Source: Asterella californica (taxonomy: Eukaryota > Streptophyta > Marchantiopsida > Marchantiales > Aytoniaceae). From it: 64,000 nt of DNA. Below the pieces are notes generated by a model. It ran no database searches, was not told the origin of the DNA, and was given only the letters and a program-made list of their open reading frames with translations. Within the stretch, counting starts at the first letter, position 1; every line of letters starts with the position of its first letter. The DNA lies in NCBI GenBank assembly GCA_036924285.1, contig JAYKYS010000009.1, positions 20,502,001-20,566,000 on the forward strand. The letters are read 5' to 3'. Both the position numbers and the translations under genes were made by a program. Positions 46,804 through 57,230 of this stretch are shown here, piece by piece.

Positions 46804-49555
46804 ATGGATAAAGAAGCTATCAGTCAAGCCTTGAGCGAAATAGACGAGGAGGAGCTAGAGAAGCTAGGATTATTGATCGCTTTCTCGTTCGAATTTCCTC
46901 GGCCTGACGTAAGTACTCTATCATTAGTTCCTCATTTACAGTAAGCTCAAGTGTAACCTCAACCTAAGTAAACTCAAGTTAAGCATTGGGTGCTGGTTGG
47001 TTATACCCTTATTTATTGTAATGTGTAATGTTTGTTTATGTCAGATTGGACTTTGTGTTGCTTTCATCCAATCCTATAATGTAGAAACACGGATGACCAA
47101 AATTAAGGATCGGGAGTTCAAGTTGATCCTTGATTTAATCCCGGAAGCCTTTGTTATCCCTGAAGGATCTGTGATGTTACCCTCTTTTGTAAGACACGTT
47201 CGAATAGACGATTGGTTTCCTGAGTATGATAAAGTCGGGAAAAAATACTTCGCAAGAGAATGTGCTTTCGAGGGATGGAGATCTGTTTTTCAATGCTTGA
47301 ATGCGGTTCTCTTGGCAAGAAGAAGGCCTAAAGCTGTTACAGCAACAACAGTTATTTTACGTACAACTCGCCTTGTACGTAAAATCTAAAGTGGAAAGAG
47401 AAGATAAGGATTACAACTGGTCTTTGTTCATGTTCGAGAATGTAGAGGCAGAAGTGTTGCATCTGCAGAAGCACATACGAGAACATAGGAAAGGAGTATC
47501 CGTAGAAACTTTTTGCGGGATGACTTTAACCCATATCATGCGACACTTGGGTATATTGAGCGAGGAGGCTTTAGTATTCTCCATCGAACACGAAGTACAA
47601 GAGAGTACTCCTCATCCAAATATCCACGAGGATGAGCTTGGAGTGGGCCACGATGCTAGAGGTAACTGTTGTTGTTGGTGTTGTGTAGTAAACACGGTAG
47701 TGTTGTTGTTGAGTGTTGTAAAGTGTTGTTGTTGTTTGATCCGCTGATAGGACAGTGCGATGGTCCTAGCTCGTAGCACAGTGCGACGTGCCTGAGATCG
47801 CACTGTGCTATCAGATGCTGCATGGTCAGTGCGACATAGCCAGGTCGCACTGAGCGTACGGAGGTCTTTCTCTTTGTCCAATGCGCGCGCTCAGTGCGAC
47901 CGTGTCCCGGTCGCTTTGAGCGCGCGGTCTTAAGGTAGCGCACTGAGCGCAGTGCAAAAAATTTCGGAAGTCGTACTGAACATTGCTCTCAGTGTGACAG
48001 GAACGATGTCGCACTCAGCAGTAACTGCGAGCAAAATCCTTAAGGAGTCGCTCAGTGCGACTGTGTCTCGGTCGCACTGAGCGCGCGATCTTAAGGTGTT
48101 GCACTGAGCGCAGTGCGCCAAAATTCCTACGTCGCATTGAACATTGCGCACAGTGCGACAGGAACGGTGTTGCACTCAGCAGTAACTGTAACTGCGAGTA
48201 AGAACCCTTAAAGAGTCGCGCTCAGTGCGACAGTGTCCTGGTCGCACTTAGCGCATGACCTTAAGAATGTTGCACTGAGCGCAGTGCGACAAAAATCCTA
48301 CGTCGCACTGAACACTTTGCTCAGTGCGACAGGAACGTTGTCGCACTTTGCAGTACCTGCGAGCAAGAAAGCTTAAAGACTCGCGCTCAGTGCGACCGTG
48401 TCCCGGTCGCACTGGTAGCAACGAGCTTAAGACGTCGTATTGTGTGCGGCGTCTCCACTTCGCACTGTGCTCAGTGTGACGGGTCTGAGATCACACTGAG
48501 GCTTTTTACTTCCTAAACTTTCTACACCGCATCGAACATCTGATGTAGGAGTATCAGAGGCTCTATTGAACAAGAGGAAAGAGGAGGAAGACTTAGATGC
48601 TCGACTCGCCATCAAAAGAGAAGAAGAAGAAACTTTGAACCTCCGAATAGCAGAAGCGAGCCAGAGAGAGGAAGACATGTACGAGCTACTGCAAATACAA
48701 GAGGAGGAGTTGGAGAGGTTAAAAATGGATGTCACTCGGCTTCGTTCTTCAAAACTCTTCTATCCCAGATTGACAAATCTCACTGTGATCAAGAGGAAGA
48801 CGCTGATTTTAGATTTGAATGGGTTGTTGATAAGAACTGGACGTAATGACTTAGAGCTCCAAGGAGCTAAAGAGAGAGGTTACCAATTTGAGAGTGTCAA
48901 AAAAGATTTATTCTACGTGGCACGAAAAGGAGTTAAAGAGTTCATGGAGATATGTCGTCAGGATTTTCAAGTGCTAATATGGACATCTAAAACTCTTAGC
49001 AACTGCAACGCCGTCCTGCAATCCATGGAAACCAAAAAGTACTTGCCTACAGGGATCGCTTCGGGCCAGATAAATTTAATAAACTCAATGCTATCAAAAT
49101 CATTTTAGATGTTATCAGTTTTCACTTTTCACTTACTTAGTTCTCACTTTTCACCTACTTACCTTCTCGTACATTATACTATGCAGATATGTAGAATCTT
49201 TGGACAACCCATGTGTACTCGTTTCAAGACGACTAGAGAAGCTGCCACGAGTAATTATTTGTATCTGAAGGATTTTTCTAGACTGTTCGCGTTTAACTTA
49301 TGTACACGAGATGTGTTGTTGATAGATGATTCTCTCGAGAAGAATAGTACTAATCATCCCTACAACGCAATCCATCCTCCTTCTTTCACGCCTGAGTCAG
49401 GTGACATGGACAGAGATGATTATCTCATGAATGTACTCTTACTATGGTTGAAATCATGGACAACCAGCACCCAAGATATCCTAGGTTATGTGGCCTACAA
49501 GTATAGACAGGCTTTTGGAAGAGATCCTTATCCCGCTCTTAACCATGTCACATGA
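46804..49555 (+). CDS. Transposon-like domain fused to FCP1/NIF-type HAD phosphatase
   Basis: Exons are 46804-46908, 47045-47661, 48549-49038 and 49195-49555. All three introns start GT and end AG and keep phase. Exons 1-2 hold the repetitive domain shared with 36.1 kb (EAFVIPEGSV, RHVRIDDWFPEYD, ARECAFEGW). Exon 3 starts with a charged helix (KRKEEEDLDARLAIKREEEE) and then the HAD core ILDLNGLLIRTG near residue 329. Motif II is LIWTSKT and motif III LLIDDSLEKN in exon 4, ending in HPYNAI and NHVT. FCP1/SCP enzymes remove phosphate from RNA polymerase II tails or other proteins. Here the second Asp of the DxD signature is Asn, so activity is doubtful. A one-base frame offset near 47333 interrupts exon 2. 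The whole is either a mobile gene family that captured a phosphatase, or a host gene with decay. Confidence 0.6.
47757..48490. repeat. Hairpin satellite, block 2, inside an intron
   Basis: It lies wholly within intron 2 (47662-48548) of the fusion gene. The hairpin core ctcagtgcgac...gtcgcactgag recurs at 47890, 48051, 48221 and 48386, giving a 161-170 bp higher-order period with two hairpins per unit. Transcription through the gene would fold it into a chain of stems. Confidence 0.92.
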
Positions 49556-49732
49556 GGAAATCAACTTGATTTGGCGTTCCTGCACTATCGTTCAAGCGAC
49601 TGACTTTATGGAGAAATTGAAATCAAGTTAATAAAGTGTGTTGTTTTCTGATTTGGTTAAACTCTTCTCTCTGAACCTCAACAGCTCAAAGTATCCTATG
49701 TCATCTCGACTTAACATAGATTGCAGTTAACC
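49556..49732. terminator. Presumed 3' end of the fusion gene
   Basis: Directly after the TGA. AT-rich sequence with ttaataaagtgtg at about 49629 could hold the polyadenylation signal (aataaa). This is inferred from position and one motif. Confidence 0.35.
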
Positions 49733-50125
49733 TCGCGCTCAGTGTGATCGATCCATGATCGCATTGAGCGCGAATCTTTGATCGGTCGTACTGAGCCTAC
49801 ACGATCGCAGTAAAGGCCTCGCACTGAGGCACTGCGACCAGGTCTAGGTCGCACTGAGCCTAGATAATTGCAGTTAAGACCTCGCGCTCAATGCGATCCG
49901 TCCAAGATCGCACTGAGCAAAAAATCTCTAACTAATCGCACTAAGATCGATGCGATCTGGTCTAGATCGCACTGAGCCTACGCGATCGCAGTTAAGACCT
50001 CGCGCTCAGTGCGATCGGTCTAGGATCGCATTGAGCGTGAGTCCCTACTCGTTCGTACTAGCATAGACCATAAGGTCTTGCATAAGGTTACGATCAGTGC
50101 GACCGATCGTAGGTCGCACTGCGCA
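49733..50125. repeat. Hairpin satellite, block 3
   Basis: Same motif family as blocks 1 and 2 but with gatc in the stem (gcgctcagtgcgatc facing gatcgcactgagc) and a loop such as ggtctag. Repeats of cctcgcgctca at about 49732, 49881 and 49998. It lies immediately downstream of the fusion gene. The different stem sequence with preserved pairing indicates that pairing is conserved over exact sequence. Confidence 0.9.
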
Positions 50126-50654
50126 ACTCTTCTCCATGGGTTCATCATCATATAATAATTCATCATTGGAACTGTAGACACGGGAGAGAAGGAGGGAAGT
50201 AGACACTAGAGGGAAGATAACTGACGCACAGTTTCTTACACAGAATATACACAATACGCAGAATATACACAATAGGTGAAGACTGCCATCTCTATTCATT
50301 CAAAATGTAACAATACATTTTGACTGTATGCGTTCGCATATTACAGTCCATCATGAAGGTCACCGTCACCACTTCAATATAGCAAAAGCGAACATAACCA
50401 TCGATAACAACACGGCCATAGATCCCACTGAAAACTCCACGAAAAAACCACTCTTATAATCATGAGAATCCGCTACTTTATCTCTCCTTCTCTCTTCTGC
50501 AGGTACTTGATGTCTCTCGTCTCCATGAAAGTTGATGTCCGGCTCCGGTGTGGTGCTTGTGCTCGATCTGGATATAACACACTGGGTAGGAGTGAGAATT
50601 CGGGTAGTAGACACGCGCCGTTCTGAAACTGGAAGAGACGAAGAGACACCGAAT

Positions 50655-51130
50655 AACTATCATTTTTCACAAGGTTGTGCTTGGTCGATCCAAATATATT
50701 TTCTTCCAACAACTTTACTTGTCACAATGATAACGTGACAGTATCATTGCTGACCAACGATCCGGTCCATCAGAACATTGTGATCTCCGCGTAATTCCAT
50801 CAGACTATAAGCTGAGGCACTTATGCATAGAAAATCTCTCTCAGCTTCTCATGCTATGGCCCACGCGTTGGCACTTTCATCCGTTACCAGAAGCTGCAAT
50901 CTGAAATATTTTATCGAAGACAGACGCTCATTTTTACATCTCGAACAAAACAACCCACATAATTTTTTGCTGCATCTATTGCATCCATCATATGTCCTGA
51001 ATCCACTTTCTGCATACGTTAAGTCCGAAACCTTCAATAACAGATGAGAGCAACACATATTAATTTCCAAGCAGTCCACCAAGTACTGCAAATTATGTCT
51101 CCCGTAGCTGCTCACTGTAGCAGAAGAACA
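50655..51130 (-). pseudogene. RPA70-like ssDNA-binding domain fragment
   Basis: The minus strand reads, in one frame, a zinc ribbon GCNRCSKKLCGLFCSRC, then IKYFRLQLLVTDESANAWA, a TGA (50849-50851), EAERDFLCISASAYSLMELR and DRIVGQQ, a second TGA (50744-50746), and YCHVIIVTSKVVG. This is the order seen in the C-terminal DNA-binding domain C of replication protein A 70, or of RPA-like proteins such as MEIOB or Helitron-borne RPA. The N-terminal domains are absent: R1 repeat DNA begins about 150 bp upstream. Two in-frame stops make it a relic. Which RPA relative it comes from is unclear. Confidence 0.6.
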
Positions 51131-51257
51131 AAACATCACTGAGATCAGACTGCAAAACGCAATATCAAGCTCTATTAGCGAAAGCTCGATGTTAACGCAC
51201 AATGCGAGTGTGTTGTGAAGTCTTACATTGCGCATTGTGAGACTATTGACTAGAAAA

Positions 51258-51390
51258 CTGACAATTTGTTGTTAAACTGTACCTAATTCAAAATGAAAGG
51301 AGAACTCTGAGCACATCTGAGACTACTGACAATTTGTTGTTAAACTGTGCCTAAATCAAAATGAACGGAGAACGGACTTCAGTCAAAATG
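51258..51390. repeat. 68-bp tandem duplication
   Basis: The segment starting ctgacaatttgttgttaaac occurs at 51258 and 51326 with few differences. It marks the left edge of R1 copy B. Confidence 0.8.
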
Positions 51391-51429
51391 ATGGAGAACG
51401 GCGTTACTGTGCTCAGAGCTCGGTGACTG

Positions 51430-53880
51430 CAATCGTGACCGTGACTGCAGTTCGGACCGTGCAATTGAGACCGTGATCGTGATCACGATTGCAGTTCGAG
51501 GCTCGGTGACTGCAGTAATGAGCGGAGAACCTGGTTACAGATGATTCGACAGACCACGAATCTGGACGTGAACATTAATCAATTCGCACGTATAAACCCA
51601 GACGTAATTGACGAAACTGTGGCACAGCTGCGGGCTTGTACAAAGTCCACGTAAGTAACTGTAAGTCGTCTAAGCGGGAAGTCTCCATCCTCACTTGTAG
51701 GATTGTCTCACTTGAAAAAGGAGGAAGCTGGTACCCATCATCCATTCTTTCTACCAGTATTGGGCAAACTTTCCTCACAAACGGATTGGAACTGGTTCGG
51801 AAACGTTTCCGTCAGTAAATCTCAAACTCCCGGATTCTCTACTTCACACTGCAGTTCGAAAGTTCCTTCACTTTCTGCATACTCTTACCGCGGTGGACAT
51901 TTGAGGCTTACAGGTTTAAACCTTAACTGAGATATCCTGTACATGTTAGGGGTCTCTAACATCGACCGTAAAGTAGAGAAACGTCAAAAGGTTCGTTGGC
52001 CATAAACTATCAAATAGAGTCACTCAAACATAGAACTATGAGTACCGTTACAGGAGTTACGTTAAGATAAATAAATGTTTTACATAAATGTATACATAAA
52101 TCAGGACTTAGGTCTGCCAACGACTTGCAAACTCTGATTATAGAGACTAACGTGTACGCGAGTAACGAACGTACGTTTATAACGCACGGCAGTTTAGATT
52201 CGATATCTTTTACGGAAGTTATTTATTTATATCATAACGAATGACAGTTTATATTCGATATCTTTTACGGAAGTTACGCCTTGAAGTACAACAGACCAGT
52301 GTTCGGGAAGGATTTTTGAGAGAACCGAGGATTTTCCGGCACGACCTGAAATCAACCGGTAATTTTCTAAAAGATACCGAAAATCGCTTCACTTTTCGAG
52401 TATTGAGAGTATTATCTTCATTTTTTAGTCGATAACTTTCCGACGTTTTCTCTAAACTTTCGGAAATTCACTTTCTCAACCGGTTCTCACTACTCTATCA
52501 GCCGGAACTCCCCGAACATTGCAACAGACTTACTCTAACGGTTGACTCTTCAACATGCTGAACTACAACGGGAACAGCGATTAATCGTTGCTGAGACTAT
52601 AAATTTATACAGACCATCTTTATCGATGATTCATCAATATAAAATACAATATATATATAATACGAGTCTATAGCCAGCATCATCATCATTTACCCCACAC
52701 ATATGGTTGAGACCCCTACCGGTAGTAGGCCGCTTCCTACCGTAGTAAGGGGTTCCTTCGCACTACACCTTTGGACTGATACTTTCATGTGCCTGGAGAT
52801 GCACATAGTAGGATTGGTAACGACGTTTGTGCAAGCACTGTCTAACATCTTTGGCTTTGCTTTCTTTAGATTTTGCTTTTAAGACCAATTTTATCCTTCC
52901 GCAAGTTTTGCTCAAAGTAGTGATGAAATCGGACAAATTGGCTAAACGGCGTGAGTTTTTGGACGGGGTTGAAGAGGCAGTAGTCCGGGTGTGATCAATG
53001 AACTCACATTGAATTAATGAGTTTCCTAGACTACAGTTTCCTAGACTTGTACCTTATGAAATGCGATACTCTACTCATGACTTATGGTTTATTTCTTACT
53101 CTCCTTGTGTTTCCAGGTATAGGTTAATAAATAATATTTATCAAATATTTTAATTATTTATGTCCACTTGAGCAAAAGTTCCTACAAGTTAATCTAACAT
53201 TCATTCTGTTTCTCTTGTTCTTATTTTCTTGCTTCTTGTTACTTAGTTCCGAGTTAGTCAGGTCTCCATACTTAGTTTCGTCCACATGCATATTCATGTA
53301 CTGTTCGCTTCACTTCCGACTGCGATGGTGGGGAAGTACGAAGAATTGAGTATGTTACCAAGTCATGCTGGAACTAACGACATGGTCTATGGAGGAGGTG
53401 AATATCCATGTGGTATTAATGAATACAAAAGCAAAGATTACAATTCATTTTTATATTCTCACCTTCGGGTTGTATCGTTTTAGGTAACATCACAGTTTAG
53501 TTCTAGATTACATCGTCCTTCATTTCTCTTCTAAGTTGAGCAAGAAAAGATCTCTCATCATCTCTCAAGAAACGATCATCTCATCTGTTATCTTCGAAGT
53601 TAGGCCATTCATCAACAAGTTGAACGTTTAAATATAATCCCAAAATTTGAGACGTACTATAAATATCTATCATGCACGAATGAGTTACCGAAATGATATC
53701 GATTGGTGTCACAACAAAATATTACCAATCCCAGTTCTGTTAGTCTTGCAAAATCTTGTATATTTTACATTTTCTTTTCTTCTAAATTATGTGTATACTG
53801 CACAAATACATAACTGCTCTTACTGTGTCGCATTCCTCGTATCAAACCCAAAATAACTACAAAAGGCGATCTGCTGATGC
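51430..53880. mobile_element. R1 repeat, copy B
   Basis: 51430-51640 is inverted relative to 25915-26110. 51640-51720 is inverted relative to 9880-9960. 51955-52995 is inverted relative to 6560-7640. 53000-53285 is inverted relative to 8400-8740. 53350-53384 and 53397-53875 match 6473-6507 and 8750-9245 directly. The internal switch of orientation between copies shows rearrangement after duplication. No protein recognised. Confidence 0.75.
52297..52521. mobile_element. hAT-type MITE (225 bp) with 8-bp target duplication
   Basis: Ends are CAGTGTTCGGG and CCCGAACATTG. The 8-bp duplication caacagac lies at 52289-52296 and 52522-52529. R1 copy A carries the empty site gtctgttg at 7275-7282. It is similar in size and ends to the MITE at 6821-7047, with only loose internal similarity, so the two may be siblings of one hAT-driven family. 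Confidence 0.92.
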
Positions 53881-56800
53881 GTACAAGATGGCCTCACGAG
53901 ACCCGCTCACCAGACATAAAACCCTAATGTTAAGTTACCATGGGCTAGAGTATATAATGCGCTAAGCGTCAACTAAACTGACGTAAGTCTATTTGACCTT
54001 TAGCGCAGAGATGGGAAGCAGTGAATATCTAAATGTTATAGATATTGCTGTATTTTAAACTCGTATTAGCATAACAATTAATGGGAAGTTCTACGTCACC
54101 TGAACTCGTATTGACATATAGTTTATGAGAAACTAGTCAAAGTTCTCCTTCGCCTGGACTCCTATTCGTATTGCCACATAGTTTTCATGCCAACATTGCA
54201 AAGTGCAAAGATGAATCTCTGAGGTCCAGATTATACTCAGACGCGAATCAATTCTCATAGTCATTCCGGCTCTGGTTCAGAATTTTTCTCTGTGCACAAG
54301 TATGTAAGTAGGAAATGGCCTGCTGCTGCACAACAGGAGCACAAATACCCGCACTACCAGTAGGGGGTCTAACTGACACTCGGGACGTTAACCTAGTGAA
54401 ACTGTTTCGCCACTTCCAGTTTCCTGTCCTGGCCTGCTGGTGACTTATACTTCTGGTTCAGGTAGGGAGACCTACCTGAACGGAAATCATCAGACTGCAG
54501 TTTGAAGCTACATCACAGGAAGATGCCATTTATCGGGATAGGCATCTAGCGAGCTCCCACTACATTCAATGTACAATGCGTTCCAACTCTTATACTTCTG
54601 CTCTTTCTAACAGGGAATAGAGAAAGTATAATTCAGGATGTTACAGTTATCTTCGAACTACAAAGCTTCCACTATATAGGATTCGACGCGGAGTTTCAAA
54701 TTTGTGAAGACAAAGAGTTGGCGGATGCCAGGTCGATTTAACAGCTGAAGACAGAAGGCAAGTACATGTGTAAGAGGTTCATTCATGGACCTGCTCCGCC
54801 ATCCACGTTACTTACCTCAATTCCGAAAACTCACAACAAGACTTAATTCTTCCATCACCCGCAAATAGTCACCCTTCCTTGGAGACCTGACATAAACATA
54901 TGATGTCTAGGGTTTAAGGTCTTCTCCCCTCCCGAACAAGTACTTTAGCCGAGATAGAGGACATGATTCAAGCTTCCGAATTGAAATTCTGTATGATCAT
55001 ATGTAATTAACTTGAAGAAAAATTGTACAAAAAGTGTACTGCAACAACTGTGACCTTTTAGGCTTCAAAAAAGAGGAATCCCACTTCTACTCTTCAACCC
55101 GCTTTGATAGACGTGGTCACCATCATCTGCACGTCAACAGGACGGCGTCTTGAAGTACCTAAGACTGAACTTCGCAACACGTGAAAGCTATGAGATTTCT
55201 TATCATAGCATGCAGCTTTCAGACATAAAACTTCGGGATTCTCTACGAGAATAACTGATGCAGGTCATAGCTTCTCCTGCTGATTGCAACGAGTGCTTCT
55301 ACTCCTCGTCTGCACCTGTTGTTTGGATGAGAAAGGCATTTCTGAAACCCTGCAACGCCTTTTCCGACTCAAATGGACGGGCGTATTTTGCCTCTGCGAA
55401 AATCCGATCAGGTTTAGAATACAAACCGATGGCAGTAACACAAAGCTGTAGACAAAAGGTTCTGGACTTACTGTATGTTCTCCACAACATCGTAAGTTGC
55501 TGCCACATTCTTCCTCAAATCTTTGCTATTTTATATGTCAACTTTATACGTCATTTTCTCGATCACGTGCAGTTCCGATACTTTTTCCCGTTTCTCATCA
55601 TCTCCATCTATGGCGAATTTCTTTACATTCTGCATACGTTGGACAAGTATAACTCTGTTAACAGCAGGCAAGAATTGACTTCAATGAAGTAAGCCAGCAG
55701 CCTTCTCAAGTTATCATGGCCGCAGAGTTGCTGGTAACTACGTTCGGAACGACTTGATCTTTAAGCCAGCTGAGGACAACGCCAGGCCTACAATATATAG
55801 TCAGGTCGATAAAACACAATAATTCTACAAAAAAGCCTTAGCGTCAAGGTTAGACTCCTGGGGTTTCCAGCAAGCTAGATTAAGAACAGACACGAGTAAA
55901 TTACACGAAACCTTCTCCTAGTTACATTTCGTGGTAGCATCACCGAAGGTCCGATGATCTCGAAAGGAAAGAAACGTACACTAACGACGACAATGTCCTC
56001 ACAGTAACCAACAATAAGTTACGTGTATTCAACCCTAATCTTAGAATCAGAAATATTTTCGTTTACACATTTCATTCCGTGAGGCTTGGCAAAAAGACCA
56101 AGCATGGACACTCGCTCTAGTCCTGGCATTTGCCTGAGCAACCTGCGAAACTTTGCAGAGCTAAAGACTGCCAATTCCGACTACAGTTTCGAACATGCGG
56201 CACGTATGAAACGCTTAAGAGAGCGTATCAACCTCAAGCCTTTTTCATTTAAGTAAGTAACTATTCGAGTCTGCTCGAATATTTACTAAAACCTTTAGGG
56301 ATTCACAGTATCAAACGTTGTTCTTCTTAAAGAAACTAAGAGTTGCCACAGAATACTTGAGTTCCAGCATCCAGGTTTTCTGACCTAGTATGATCTAGGA
56401 AATGTCTCGAGCTCTCTAGGGTGGACACGAGGAGAATTCACAAACTAACGACGCAAATTCCATACGGTCAACCATCTTTGTTTGAACTTCTGATTAGTTA
56501 TCAAAATGTTCAGCTCAATCCACCAACAACACAATTAGTGTTGTCTCTGGCCAAGCTTCAACGTGTCTGAAAGCAAGCAACGTGAGAATATACGCCACGA
56601 ATATCTTATACATCCAACAACACTGACTAAACAGGAAAGGAAAAAGGAGAAAACGGGCTACAGACGTCGTCTACAGATCATGACGTGAAACGGCACGCAA
56701 CGGAAAGAAAAATCGATCTACCTTGCGCTCAACGCAGCTCCGCAAAACTGACAGAAGTGCTACACAACGCGACTCATCATAAGCCTTCTCAGCTACACAG

Positions 56801-57111
56801 TTGAGTAATGCCAGTGCTTCCCTGCCACAGGGAGGTGACCCTGTCATTTCAAAGACTTCCCGACGAAACCCGATATCGATCGAATAACGGGTGGACTACG
56901 GTGTCACGGCTGTTTGGGGGCTAATCAGAGCGCACCAACTGAATCTCCTCGTCGCTGGCTGCTCACTTCCATAGCAACCAAAGCGTGCACTCAAACATGT
57001 TCGAACATTCACCGTAAGCTCGTTCTCTGCTCCTGTATAAACGATGCGCGTCCAAGAACCGTCTAGGACCTAAGTATTACCGTACTTTCCAGAACTAGAG
57101 CTACTGATAGC
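53881..57111. other. No convincing gene
   Basis: Low-coding DNA. A frame at 56104-56254 (MDTRSSPGICL, then a basic helix ARMKRLRERINL) ends at TTTAA followed by GTAAGTAAC, a good donor, so it could be a first exon on the plus strand, but no partner exon was found. The open frame at 55258-55692 shows no motif. Confidence 0.4.
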
Positions 57112-57230
57112 GGGGCTTAGCCCCGGTGTTCTTCCCTTCGGGGCGTTAGTTGTTTGGCCCTTCGGATCCTTCTTTCCCCGGTGTTCTTCCCTTCGGGGCG
57201 TTAGTTGTTTGGCCCTTCGGGTCCTTCTTT
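57112..57230. repeat. GC-rich palindrome and 55-bp tandem repeat
   Basis: The perfect palindrome ggggcttagcccc (57112-57124) leads into two 55-bp units (57121-57175 and 57176-57230) built from cccttcggggcg and ggcccttcgg. The style, short C/G palindromes with ttcgg loops, is unlike the surrounding AT-rich DNA. A second hairpin, gccctc...gagggc, lies near 57420. Confidence 0.85.

Noticed and set aside
55258..55692. 144-codon plus-strand frame
   Set aside because: No motif, no splice partners, and a composition change midway. Not supported as a gene.
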